Assembly: GCF_030165005.1 (NCBI RefSeq)
Contig: NZ_JASNNW010000002.1
Span: 310,001 to 374,000 of the forward strand
Origin: Blastococcus capsensis
Lineage (GTDB): Bacteria; Actinomycetota; Actinomycetes; Mycobacteriales; Geodermatophilaceae
Length of the DNA stretch: 64,000 nucleotides
Direction: 5' to 3'
Shown: piece after piece, positions 9,399 to 16,668 of the stretch
Layout of the letters: each line of letters starts with the position of its first letter
How positions within the stretch are numbered: the first letter of the stretch is position 1
Position numbers and translations under genes: made by a program
Notes under the pieces: model-generated
Told to the model about the DNA's origin: nothing
Databases searched by the model: none
What the model saw: only the letters and a program-made list of their open reading frames with translations

Positions 9399-10352
9399 GT
9401 GGCCATCGGCCCCCGGCGACCGCGTCGCCCCCCGACCGCCCGGGACGGCGCAGCCGCGATGACCCTCGTCGCGCACCTCGCCGAGCTGCGCACGCGGGTG
9501 GGCAGGTCGCTGCTGGCCGTGCTGCTGGCCACCGCGGTGGCGTTCTGGTGGTACGAGCACGGACTGGGCGACTTCATCCGCGCCCCGTACTGCGGCCTGC
9601 CCGACGAGCTCCGCTACAGCGATGCCGACGGTGGGTGCGGGCTCCTGATCACCGATGTCTTCGGTGGCGCCCTGATCCGTCTGAAGATCAGCTTCATCGT
9701 CGGGATCGTGCTGTCGGCCCCGGCCTGGTTGTTCCAGCTGTGGCGCTTCGTCACGCCCGGCCTCGAGCGGGACGAGAAGCTCTACGGGATCGGCTTCGCC
9801 GCCGCGTCCTCGGGATTGTTCGCCCTCGGATCCGCGCTGGCCTACGTCTCGCTGGCCGCGGGGCTCCGGCTGCTGCTGGGCCTGGCCGGCGACGGCGTGG
9901 TGGTCGCCCTCACCGCGCAGGACTACATCGGCTTCGTCATCTCGCTGCTCCTGGCCTTCGGGGTCTCCTTCGAGTTGCCGTTGGTCGCGGTCATGCTCAA
10001 CCTGGCCGGCGTCCTCAGCTACGCGGCGCTGTCGGGGGCCCGTCGCTGGATCTTCTTCCTGACCATCGTCTTCGCCGCCTTCGTCACGCCGACCCAGGAC
10101 CCGTTCACCATGCTGGTGATGGCCGCGCCGATGGTGCTGCTGTTCGAGACGGCCATCCAGATCGCCCGGCTGGTGGACCGGCGGCGCGCCCGACGCGCGG
10201 CGACCGAGGGGTTCTCCGACCTGGCGGACGACGAGGCCTCGCCACTGGACACCGCACCGTCGGCGCTCGACGACCTGCTCGTACCGACCGGACGGCGCGC
10301 CGAACTGCACCCGCCGGCCGGTCCGGCCGACCTGGAGAGGCGTACCCGATGA
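9399..10352 (+). CDS. tatC: Twin-arginine translocase subunit TatC
   Basis: TatC is the multispanning receptor that binds twin-arginine signal peptides. The motifs HLAELRTRVGRS at the N-terminus, PAWLFQLWRFVTPGLERDE and FGVSFELPL (with the conserved Glu in the last) are all present, with six hydrophobic helices. It has 317 residues from the GTG at 9399. An ATG 60 bases further on (MTLVAHLAEL) is a possible alternative start, and the intervening residues are Arg/Pro-rich. The stop codon overlaps the next ATG (ATGA), so translation is coupled. Confidence 0.94.
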   Translation: MAIGPRRPRRPPTARDGAAAMTLVAHLAELRTRVGRSLLAVLLATAVAFWWYEHGLGDFIRAPYCGLPDELRYSDADGGCGLLITDVFGGALIRLKISFIVGIVLSAPAWLFQLWRFVTPGLERDEKLYGIGFAAASSGLFALGSALAYVSLAAGLRLLLGLAGDGVVVALTAQDYIGFVISLLLAFGVSFELPLVAVMLNLAGVLSYAALSGARRWIFFLTIVFAAFVTPTQDPFTMLVMAAPMVLLFETAIQIARLVDRRRARRAATEGFSDLADDEASPLDTAPSALDDLLVPTGRRAELHPPAGPADLERRTR

Positions 10353-10918
10353 CCGTTCACGAGGGTCCCCGCGTGCTGGTGGCCTTCGCCAGCCGGCACG
10401 GGGCGACCAGGGAGATCGCCGCCGCCGTGGTGCGTGGCCTGCTGCGCAGTGACGCCGGGCGGCGCGCGGGACTGTCCGCCGTCCTCGCGCCGGTGCAGCA
10501 GCGACCCGACCCGGCCGGCTTCGACGCGGTCGTGCTGGGCAGCGCCGTCTACGCCGGCCGCTGGCTGGAACCGGCCTGGCGCTACGTGGGCGCCGTCGCG
10601 CCGGAGCTGCGGAGCCGTCCGACGTGGCTGTTCTCCAGCGGGCTGGACGTCGGGCCGGCGGGGACCCGCCACGACGTCGACGACGTGCGATGGATCCGCG
10701 AGGCGATCGGCGCCCGGGATCACCGGGTGTTCGGGGGCCGGCTGGATCGCCGACTGCTGTCGGCCGCCGAGCGGCAGGTCTGGAGCCGTCCGGCGGGGGA
10801 CTTCCGGGACTGGGAGTCCGTCCGCAGCTCGTCCGAGGGGATCGCTGCCCACCTCGCCGGCCCGCCGCCCGTCCCCGTGGGGGGCGCGCGGGCGGACGTC
10901 GTGCTGACCGGCCGGTAG
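10349..10918 (+). CDS. Flavodoxin-domain protein inside the tat cluster
   Basis: The 189-residue product starts with a flavodoxin fold: ASRHGATREIA (residues 14-24) is the FMN-phosphate loop, and VLGSAVYAGRWLEPAW follows as in HemG-type flavodoxins. There is no signal peptide or membrane helix, so it is cytosolic. The start codon overlaps the tatC stop, and tatB begins 10 bases after its end, so it is embedded in the translocase operon. The function is not known. It could be a redox enzyme of the HemG type or an electron donor for a cofactor-containing Tat substrate; both are guesses from context. Confidence 0.75.
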   Translation: MTVHEGPRVLVAFASRHGATREIAAAVVRGLLRSDAGRRAGLSAVLAPVQQRPDPAGFDAVVLGSAVYAGRWLEPAWRYVGAVAPELRSRPTWLFSSGLDVGPAGTRHDVDDVRWIREAIGARDHRVFGGRLDRRLLSAAERQVWSRPAGDFRDWESVRSSSEGIAAHLAGPPPVPVGGARADVVLTGR

Positions 10919-10928
10919 GAGGTGCCGG

Positions 10929-11312
10929 GTGTTCAGCTCGATCGGCTGGAGCGAGATCATCGTGCTCGCCCTGGCAGCGCTGTTCATCTTCGGCCCCGAG
11001 CGGTTGCCGGACCTGGCGAAGGACGCCGCGGGGGGTCTCAAGCGGGTCCGGACGGCGTGGACCGGCGTGCGCGGTCACGTCCACGACAGCCTCGGGGACG
11101 ACCTCGCCCACCTGCGCGACGTCGATCTGCGCAGGTACCACCCGAAGACCTTCCTGCGGGAGCACCTGCTGGAAGAGGACGCCGGCCCGCCGGCGCCCCG
11201 CGCAGCGGGGGCGAACGGCAGTTCCGGCGCCGGCGCGACCGCGAGCCGCCGGGTGCCGCCCGCCGGCCGTGACCGGTCGGTGCCCGCGCCCATCGACGCC
11301 GACGCCACCTGA
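10929..11312 (+). CDS. tatB: Sec-independent translocase subunit TatB
   Basis: TatB forms the receptor complex with TatC. The N-terminal helix starts GWSEIIVLALAALFIFGPER, whose Glu in the membrane segment separates TatB from TatA. An amphipathic helix follows from LPDLAKDAAGG, and then a long disordered tail rich in Ala, Gly and Pro. It has 127 residues with a GTG start after AGGAGG. It completes a full TatABC set interrupted only by the flavodoxin gene. In many actinobacteria tatB lies away from tatAC, so the linkage is unusual. Confidence 0.9.
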   Translation: MFSSIGWSEIIVLALAALFIFGPERLPDLAKDAAGGLKRVRTAWTGVRGHVHDSLGDDLAHLRDVDLRRYHPKTFLREHLLEEDAGPPAPRAAGANGSSGAGATASRRVPPAGRDRSVPAPIDADAT

Positions 11313-11319
11313 ACCGGGG

Positions 11320-12225
11320 TCAGGCCTCAGGAACTCGGTGCCAGGAGACGTCGACGGCGAACCGCCGGAAGCCACGGCCCTCGTACAGCCGCACGGCCGC
11401 CTCGTTGTCCTCCTCGACGTAGAGCAGGACCTGCCGCAGGCCGCGGCCGCGGAGGTGCGCCAGCCCCAGGTCGGTGAGCACCCGGCCGAGGCCCAGGCCC
11501 TGCGCGCCGGGGTCGATGCCGAGCACGTAGATCTCGCCCACCGCCTCCTCGGCGGCGGCGCCGGGCGGGTGGACCTTGGTCCAGTGCGAGCCGAGCAGCT
11601 CCCCGCCGGCGTCCGGATCGCCGCGCCAGGCCATCAGGAAGCCGTCGGGGTCGAACCACGGCTCGGCCTCCCGCAACTCGAGGTCGGCGCGCGTCATCCG
11701 GCCCTGCTCGGGGTGCCAGTCGAAGGCGCGTGCGTTGACCGCCAACCACGCCTCCTCGTCCCGCCCCGGGCGGAACGGCACGACGCGCACGTCGTCGGGC
11801 AGCCCGGGCCGGGGCGCCCGGTCGACGGCGTCCAACGGCATGCGCAGCTGGAGCAGCACGCGGACTCGCTCGAAGCCGTGCGGGGCGACCAGCTCGGCGG
11901 ATCCGGGGAGGTCGCCGTGCGCCCAGACGCTCAGCGGCCGGTCGCCCGCGAGGTCGAGGAGCTGTCGCAGCAGGGCGGTGCCGAACCCCCGCCGGCGGTG
12001 GGCCGGGTGGACCACCAGCTCGGCGACGCCGTCGTCGAACCGCGCGTAGCCGGTGGGCGCGCTGCCGTTGCGGACGACGAGGTCGGACCCGCCGGGGGAG
12101 CCGTGCTGCAGCCGCAGTTCGGTCTCCTCGGAGACCGGCCGCACGCCGTCGGCGGCAGCCGCGGCGCGCAGCAGCGCCAGCACCTCGGGGACGGGGACCT
12201 CGGTGACGTCGACTCCGGTGTTCAC
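11320..12225 (-). CDS. mshD: Mycothiol synthase MshD
   Basis: MshD acetylates the Cys-GlcN-Ins intermediate in the last step of mycothiol synthesis. The 301-residue protein has two GNAT acetyltransferase halves: the first with VVHPAHRRRGFGTALLRQLL and the second with GLGLGRVLTDLGLAHLR followed by VEEDNEAAVRLYEGRGF. The GTG start at 12225 lies seven bases after the glnR stop codon, so the two genes form one unit. The glnR-mshD pair is also adjacent in M. tuberculosis (Rv0818-Rv0819), which supports both calls. The open frame extends upstream of the chosen start only as a shadow of glnR. Confidence 0.93.
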   Translation of the reverse strand: MNTGVDVTEVPVPEVLALLRAAAAADGVRPVSEETELRLQHGSPGGSDLVVRNGSAPTGYARFDDGVAELVVHPAHRRRGFGTALLRQLLDLAGDRPLSVWAHGDLPGSAELVAPHGFERVRVLLQLRMPLDAVDRAPRPGLPDDVRVVPFRPGRDEEAWLAVNARAFDWHPEQGRMTRADLELREAEPWFDPDGFLMAWRGDPDAGGELLGSHWTKVHPPGAAAEEAVGEIYVLGIDPGAQGLGLGRVLTDLGLAHLRGRGLRQVLLYVEEDNEAAVRLYEGRGFRRFAVDVSWHRVPEA

Positions 12226-12232
12226 CCCGCCA

Positions 12233-12979
12233 TCAGACCAGCTCGGCGTCGGCCCTGTCGTCCGAGGTGGCGGCGCGGGCGGCCTTGGCCGTGGCATCGG
12301 CGACCTGCCGGTCGAGCTTGTAGCCGACGTTGCGGACCGTGCCGATCAGCGCCTCGTGCTCGGTGCCGAGCTTGGCGCGCAGCCGGCGGACGTGGACGTC
12401 GACGGTGCGGGTCCCGCCGAAGTAGTCGTAGCCCCAGATCTCCTGGAGCAGCTGCGCGCGGGAGAAGACCCGGCCCGGGTGCTGGGCCAGGTACTTGAGC
12501 AGCTCGAACTCCTTGTACGTAAGGTCCAGCGCGCGGCCGCGCAGCTTCGCCGAGTAGCTGTGCTCGTCGATGACCAGCTCGCCGGCCTCGGTGACGCCGC
12601 CGTCGGCGTCCGGTGCCGGGGCCGTGGCGGCCAGCCGGCGGGTCGTGGCCCACTTGAGCCGGGCATCGACCTCCGCGGGACCGGCGGTGTCGAGCAGGAC
12701 GTCGTCGACCCCCCAGCCGGCGGACAGCGCGACCAGGCCACCCTCGGACAGCACGGCGACCAGGGCCGCGGCGACGCCGGTGGAGGAGAGCATCCCGCAC
12801 AGGGTCCGCGCCCCGATGAGGTCGTGGCGGGCGTCGACCAGCACGACGTCGCCGGCGTCGCCGTCCAGGAGGCTGGAGAGCTCGGGCGCGACGACGCGCA
12901 CCTGGTGGCCCAGCAGGCCCAGGGCGGGCAGCACCTCGGTCGTCGCCTGGCGGGCGGCGGTCATGAGCACCAGTCGCAC
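12233..12979 (-). CDS. glnR: Nitrogen regulator GlnR (OmpR-type orphan regulator)
   Basis: GlnR controls nitrogen assimilation genes in actinobacteria. The 248-residue product has a receiver-like domain with the conserved Asp49 in VVLVD, then [19 protein letters not shown]-type sequence. A winged-helix DNA-binding domain follows from about residue 150 ([15 protein letters not shown], then [16 protein letters not shown]). The C-terminal tail is Ala-rich. No kinase gene is adjacent, as expected for an orphan regulator. The GTG at 12979 follows GAGGAGA. Synteny with mshD, the lmeA-like gene and thioredoxin matches M. tuberculosis Rv0816c-Rv0819. MtrA- or RegX3-like regulators are less likely because the receiver pattern is GlnR-like. 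Confidence 0.9.
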   Translation of the reverse strand: MRLVLMTAARQATTEVLPALGLLGHQVRVVAPELSSLLDGDAGDVVLVDARHDLIGARTLCGMLSSTGVAAALVAVLSEGGLVALSAGWGVDDVLLDTAGPAEVDARLKWATTRRLAATAPAPDADGGVTEAGELVIDEHSYSAKLRGRALDLTYKEFELLKYLAQHPGRVFSRAQLLQEIWGYDYFGGTRTVDVHVRRLRAKLGTEHEALIGTVRNVGYKLDRQVADATAKAARAATSDDRADAELV

Positions 12980-13084
12980 GGTCGTCTCCTCGAGGGGCCC
13001 GGGGCCGGTGGCCACCGACCGGACACACGACGACGCTGTCGAGCGGGAGAGGGCAGGATAGCCGATGCGTCCGGCCCCCAGCCC

Positions 13085-13114
13085 GTCCTCGCCGGGACAC
13101 GGTACGGCGAGGAC
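13085..13114. repeat. Inverted repeat in the glnR/13264 divergent gap
   Basis: GTCCTCGCC (13085-13093) and GGCGAGGAC (13106-13114) are perfect 9-base inverted arms around 12 bases. The 284-base gap also holds a -10-like TATCCT for glnR on the minus strand (13060-13055). A GACGAT six bases before the GTG of the plus-strand gene is a possible leaderless start. The repeat could be an operator for one of the divergent genes. No further gene was seen. Confidence 0.35.
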
Positions 13115-13263
13115 GGCGTCCGCCGGTCGGGCATCGTCGTCCCGGCGGTACCGCCCGGCCCGGCCTCGGCCGCCTGGGTCATGCCGACGGTCCGGACACG
13201 CCGAGAGCGGCGCGGCGGCTCCGTCGAGCGGATCGGGCGCCGGGCTTCTGAGACGATCGGACC

Positions 13264-14088
13264 GTGAGCTCCACCGCCGTCCCGTCCACGATGCCGGCCC
13301 GGCCGCACCACGTGCCGGCCGCCGGTCTCGCGGTCGTCGCCGCCGGTCTGGTGGCCGGTCTGCCGGCGGCGCTGGGGGACGTCGGCGCGCTGGCGGCGGT
13401 GCTGGTGCTGCAGCTGGCGCTGGTGCTCTCGTGGGTGCTGGCCACCGGCATGCAGGGATTCGCCGCGTCGCTGGCCGTCGGCACCGCCGCCGCCGTCGCC
13501 GCGGACCTGGCGCTCGTCCTGCCCGAGCGCCCGCTCCTGGGCGGGCTGCTGGCCGTCCTCGGCGTCGGCTTCCTGGCGGCCGTGCTCCAGCAGATGCTGC
13601 GCTCCCCGCGGCACGACCTGGTCGACTCCCTCGCGGGCTCGGCGGTGCTGCTCACCGCCGTCGCCGCGCTGGCGGCGCTGCTGCTGCTCGGCCGGCCCGG
13701 GGCGGGCCCCCTCGTGCTCACCGGCCTCGTCGCCGGCACCGCGCTCCTGGTCGGTTCCCTCACCGACCAGGTGCTGCCGCGGCCGCAACTGGCGCCCGGC
13801 GTTCCGCGCGGGCTCACCGGTGCCGTGCTCGCCGTGCTGGCCGGCGCCGCGGTGGGGTGGGCCGCCCGTGACGTCGCCGACCTCGGCATGCTGCGGGCGC
13901 TGCTGGTCGGCGCGGTCCTCGCCGGCGTGGTCGCGCTGGTGGCAGTGGCGGGCAGCTTCCTCGCCGTGGCGACGACGGCCGAGGGCGTGGGCGACGCGCT
14001 GTCGCCGTGGGCGCCGACCGTCGTGCAGGTCGTGCTGCCGTTCGCCGCGTGCGCCCCGGTCGCGCTCGGACTGCTGACCCTGCTGTGA
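13264..14088 (+). CDS. Multispanning membrane protein of unknown function
   Basis: The 274-residue product is almost wholly hydrophobic, with roughly eight membrane helices rich in Ala, Val, Leu and Gly, and no motif that I recognise. It begins at a GTG with only a promoter-like hexamer upstream, and its stop overlaps the start of the lmeA-like gene (GTGA). The coupling suggests a shared role at the membrane or envelope, perhaps in lipid or glycolipid handling, but that is only context. Confidence 0.6.
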   Translation: MSSTAVPSTMPARPHHVPAAGLAVVAAGLVAGLPAALGDVGALAAVLVLQLALVLSWVLATGMQGFAASLAVGTAAAVAADLALVLPERPLLGGLLAVLGVGFLAAVLQQMLRSPRHDLVDSLAGSAVLLTAVAALAALLLLGRPGAGPLVLTGLVAGTALLVGSLTDQVLPRPQLAPGVPRGLTGAVLAVLAGAAVGWAARDVADLGMLRALLVGAVLAGVVALVAVAGSFLAVATTAEGVGDALSPWAPTVVQVVLPFAACAPVALGLLTLL

Positions 14089-14774
14089 AGGTCGTCGCCG
14101 TCCTCGTCGTCCTCCTGGTCGCTCTGGGGGTGCTGCTCGATCGCGTGGCGGCGTCCGTCGCCGAGGGGCAGGTCGCCGCGCAGATCGCCGCGCAGGCCGG
14201 CCTGGCGGGCGAGCCGGCGGTGGACATCCGCAATTTTCCCTTCCTCACCCAGGCGCTCGGCGGCCGCTACGACGAGGTGCGGATCTCGCTGACCGGCGCG
14301 CAGCTCGGCCGGCCCGAGGGCACGCACGCCGATGTCGTCCTGCGCGGGGTGCACCTGCCCCTGGCGGCGGTGCTCGCCGGAGACGTGCGGGAGGTGCCCG
14401 TCGACCGCATCGAGGGCGTGGCGACCCTGTCCTACGACCTGCTCGCCCAGGAGATCGGCGGCGACACCACGCTGGAACCGGAGGGCGACCGGCTGCGCAT
14501 CACCCGGACCGTGGATCTCCCCGGCGGCGCGCTCCCGCTGACCGCGGTGGGCACGGTCGTGCTCGACGGTCAGGCGCTGGTCATCGACGTCGAACGGGCG
14601 ACCGGCGCCGGGGTGGACCTCCCCGGCTTCCTCGTCGGCCGGGCGAGCGACCTGCTCGATCTCCGCTATCCGGTCCAGCTGCCCTTCGGCCTCCGGCTGA
14701 CCGGCGTAGCAGCGGCCGGCGACGGGGTCGAGGTGCGGGTCGAGGCCGACGACGCGGTCATCGGCGCGGAATAG
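14085..14774 (+). CDS. LmeA-like DUF2993 lipid-binding protein
   Basis: The 229-residue product has an N-terminal signal or anchor helix ([19 protein letters not shown]). The DUF2993 fold follows: GGRYDEVRISLTG, then repeated beta strands with hydrophobic faces, ending in LPFGLRLTGV. The M. tuberculosis gene in the same position (Rv0817c) is LmeA, which affects lipomannan elongation in mycobacteria. Whether this species makes lipomannan by that route is not shown here. A second DUF2993 gene lies at 23904. The GTG start overlaps the upstream stop codon. Confidence 0.8.
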   Translation: MKVVAVLVVLLVALGVLLDRVAASVAEGQVAAQIAAQAGLAGEPAVDIRNFPFLTQALGGRYDEVRISLTGAQLGRPEGTHADVVLRGVHLPLAAVLAGDVREVPVDRIEGVATLSYDLLAQEIGGDTTLEPEGDRLRITRTVDLPGGALPLTAVGTVVLDGQALVIDVERATGAGVDLPGFLVGRASDLLDLRYPVQLPFGLRLTGVAAAGDGVEVRVEADDAVIGAE

Positions 14775-14830
14775 TCCACCCGAGCCGCCCGGTTCCCCCT
14801 CCGGACGGGGTCGGCGGCGAAGGGGACGGG

Positions 14831-15157
14831 ATGGGTGCGGCGGAGGTGCTCGAACGGCTGGGTGCGCGCCCGGCCGGCGCGGCCCTGACCGTCGTGCAGT
14901 TCTCCACCGCGTTCTGCGGTCCGTGCCGGGCGACCAAGGCGCGCCTGGCGCGGCTGCAGGCCACCCGGCCCGGGCTGGCGACGGTCCACGTCGATGCGGA
15001 GAGCCACCTGGAGGTGGTGCGCGAGCTCGACGTCCGCCGGACCCCCAAGCTGTTCTACCTCGACCGCGACGGTCGCGTGATCGGCCGCAGCAGCGGCGCG
15101 CCGCCCCCGCAGGAGCTGACCGCCCTGGTCGACGCGCACGTGGCGGCCCGCTCATGA
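14831..15157 (+). CDS. Thioredoxin-fold protein (ThiX-like)
   Basis: A single thioredoxin domain of 108 residues has the active site FCGPC near residue 30 and the cis-proline region RRTPKLFY. There is no signal peptide, so it should act in the cytosol on disulfides. It precedes the sulfurtransferase operon, and its last codon overlaps an ATG that leads into the leader-peptide frame. The same gene order is known in M. tuberculosis (Rv0816c, thiX), which supports a role in sulfur or thiol metabolism. Confidence 0.88.
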   Translation: MGAAEVLERLGARPAGAALTVVQFSTAFCGPCRATKARLARLQATRPGLATVHVDAESHLEVVRELDVRRTPKLFYLDRDGRVIGRSSGAPPPQELTALVDAHVAARS

Positions 15158-15174
15158 TCGGCTACCCTCGCGCC

Positions 15175-15249
15175 GTGGGCATCCTGCTGACCTCGCGCCG
15201 CGCAGTGGACCTGTGCCGCGTCGGCAGCTGCCTGTGTCCGACCCCCTGA
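15175..15249 (+). CDS. Cysteine-rich leader peptide upstream of the rhodanese operon
   Basis: A GTG at 15175 opens a 24-residue frame whose C-terminal part reads RRAVDLCRVGSCLCPTP, with three cysteines in the last ten residues. TACCCT lies six bases before the GTG and no ribosome-binding site is visible, so the transcript is probably leaderless. An in-frame ATG at 15154 would add seven residues. Such Cys-ending leader peptides before cysA2/sseA genes are described in mycobacteria as cysteine-responsive regulators. A hairpin (15270-15289) lies between it and the rhodanese start. The peptide itself is probably not functional; its translation is. Confidence 0.8.
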   Translation: MGILLTSRRAVDLCRVGSCLCPTP

Positions 15250-15269
15250 GGGCGGCACCGCACCGTCCG

Positions 15270-15289
15270 GACGCGCGCTCCGCGCCGTC
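15270..15289 (+). promoter_or_regulatory. Hairpin in the leader between the Cys-rich peptide and rhodanese gene
   Basis: GACG and CGCG on the left pair with CGCG and CGTC on the right, with one bulged base and a three-base loop. It begins 21 bases after the leader-peptide stop codon and about 108 bases before the rhodanese ATG, so it could take part in attenuation. No alternative pairing was worked out. Confidence 0.35.
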
Positions 15290-15397
15290 GGGATGCCCTT
15301 CCTCCCGTGACTTCCGCGCTCGAGCGGTCCACGTCGCCCAGACATTCCCGCACCACCTGCGATCGATCCCCTGCACACCGACCAACGGAGGAAACCC

Positions 15398-16225
15398 ATG
15401 AGCCGCAACGACGTGCTCGTCACCGTCGACTGGGCCCAGGAGCACCTGGGCCGGCCCGGCATCGTCTTCGTCGAGGTCGACGAGGACACCAGCGCCTACG
15501 ACGGCGGCCACATCGAGGGCGCTGTCAAGCTGGACTGGAAGAAGGACCTGCAGGACCCGTTGCGCCGCGACTTCCTCGACAAGAGCGCCTTCGAGCAGCT
15601 CCTGTCGTCGAGGGGCATCGGCAACGACGACACCGTGGTGCTCTACGGCGGCAACAACAACTGGTTCGCCGCCTACGCCTACTGGTACTTCAAGATCTAC
15701 GGCCACTCCGACGTGAAGCTCATGGACGGCGGCCGCAAGAAGTGGGAGCTCGACGGCCGCCCGCTGTCGAAGGACGCTCCGGAGCGCCCGGCGACGCAGT
15801 ACCGGGCGTCCGAGCCGGACCTCTCGATCCGCGCGTTCCGCGACGAGGTCGTCGCCGCCATCGGCAGCAAGAACCTCGTCGACGTGCGTTCGCCCGACGA
15901 GTTCTCCGGCAAGATCCTCGCCCCCGCGCACCTGCCCCAGGAGCAGTCGCAGAAGGCCGGCCACGTGCCAGGCGCGATCAACATCCCGTGGAGCAAGGCG
16001 GCCAACGAGGACGGCACCTTCAAGTCCGACGCCGACCTCGCCAAGCTCTACGCCGAGCAGGGCTACGACGAGAGCAAGCCGACCATCGCCTACTGCCGGA
16101 TCGGCGAGCGCTCGAGCCACACCTGGTTCGTGCTGCGCGAGCTGCTCGGCAGGACCGACGTCAAGAACTACGACGGCAGCTGGGTGGAGTACGGCTCGCT
16201 CGTCGGCGTCCCGATCGAGAAGTGA
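15398..16225 (+). CDS. sseA: Thiosulfate sulfurtransferase (rhodanese, CysA2/SseA type)
   Basis: The enzyme moves sulfane sulfur from donors such as thiosulfate to acceptors through a cysteine persulfide. The 275-residue product has two rhodanese domains. The inactive N-terminal half carries YDGGHIEGAVKLDW and the C-terminal half has the active loop CRIGERS, with Cys near residue 234. The ATG follows GGAGGAAA. It lies after the Cys-rich leader peptide and six bases before sseC, matching M. tuberculosis cysA2-sseC2. Regulation by cysteine supply is likely from the leader. Confidence 0.95.
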   Translation: MSRNDVLVTVDWAQEHLGRPGIVFVEVDEDTSAYDGGHIEGAVKLDWKKDLQDPLRRDFLDKSAFEQLLSSRGIGNDDTVVLYGGNNNWFAAYAYWYFKIYGHSDVKLMDGGRKKWELDGRPLSKDAPERPATQYRASEPDLSIRAFRDEVVAAIGSKNLVDVRSPDEFSGKILAPAHLPQEQSQKAGHVPGAINIPWSKAANEDGTFKSDADLAKLYAEQGYDESKPTIAYCRIGERSSHTWFVLRELLGRTDVKNYDGSWVEYGSLVGVPIEK

Positions 16226-16231
16226 GCTGAC

Positions 16232-16525
16232 ATGTGCGCAGCCCCGAAGCAGGGCGGTCCCCTCGCGGGCATCGACCTCAGCACGCAGACGGTCATCCAG
16301 GGTTCGGTGTGGTACGACGGCGCCCCCGTGGCCGGAGCCTACGTCCGGCTGCTGGACTCGACGGACGAGTTCACCGCCGAGGTGGTCACCAGCCCCGAGG
16401 GTGAGTTCCGGTTCTTCGCCGCTCCGGGTGAGTGGAAGATCCGTTCCCTGGCCTCCGTCGGCAAGGGCGAGCGGGTCCTCTCCGCCGAGGTCGGCCTGAA
16501 CGAGACCACCGTCGTCATCGACTGA
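16232..16525 (+). CDS. sseC: SseC-like DUF1416 protein
   Basis: The 97-residue product has the DUF1416 pattern: MCAAPKQGG at the start, then IQGSVWYDGAPVAGAYVRLL and SPEGEFRFFAAPGEWKIRSL. The fold resembles a carboxypeptidase-regulatory beta sandwich. It always travels with the CysA2 rhodanese in actinobacteria and starts six bases after it, so a role in sulfur transfer, perhaps thiosulfonate formation, is assumed rather than shown. There is no signal peptide. Confidence 0.92.
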   Translation: MCAAPKQGGPLAGIDLSTQTVIQGSVWYDGAPVAGAYVRLLDSTDEFTAEVVTSPEGEFRFFAAPGEWKIRSLASVGKGERVLSAEVGLNETTVVID

Positions 16526-16586
16526 TGATCAGGTGACTCGGGCTCAGGGGGTGGTCGCAACACCCTGACTGAGCCGGGGGTCAGGG

Positions 16587-16618
16587 GTCCTGGCTCACCT
16601 TCGACCGTGAGCCAGGAC
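16587..16618. terminator. Strong hairpin terminator between sseC and the phosphatase gene
   Basis: GTCCTGGCTCAC (16587-16598) and GTGAGCCAGGAC (16607-16618) form a perfect 12-base stem around an 8-base loop. It lies 61 bases after sseC and 50 bases before the end of the convergent phosphatase gene, so it can stop both transcripts. A direct repeat of the right arm, GTGAGCCAGGAC, follows at 16627. Confidence 0.8.
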
Positions 16619-16668
16619 CTCATCAGGTGAGCCAGGACGTCCGCCTGTCGCCACAGGCGTCCAGGTGG

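Noticed and set aside
8976-11375. A 799-codon minus-strand frame opposite the tat cluster
   Set aside because: It is antisense to four well-supported genes, and its translation is Arg/Gly/Pro-rich without any domain.
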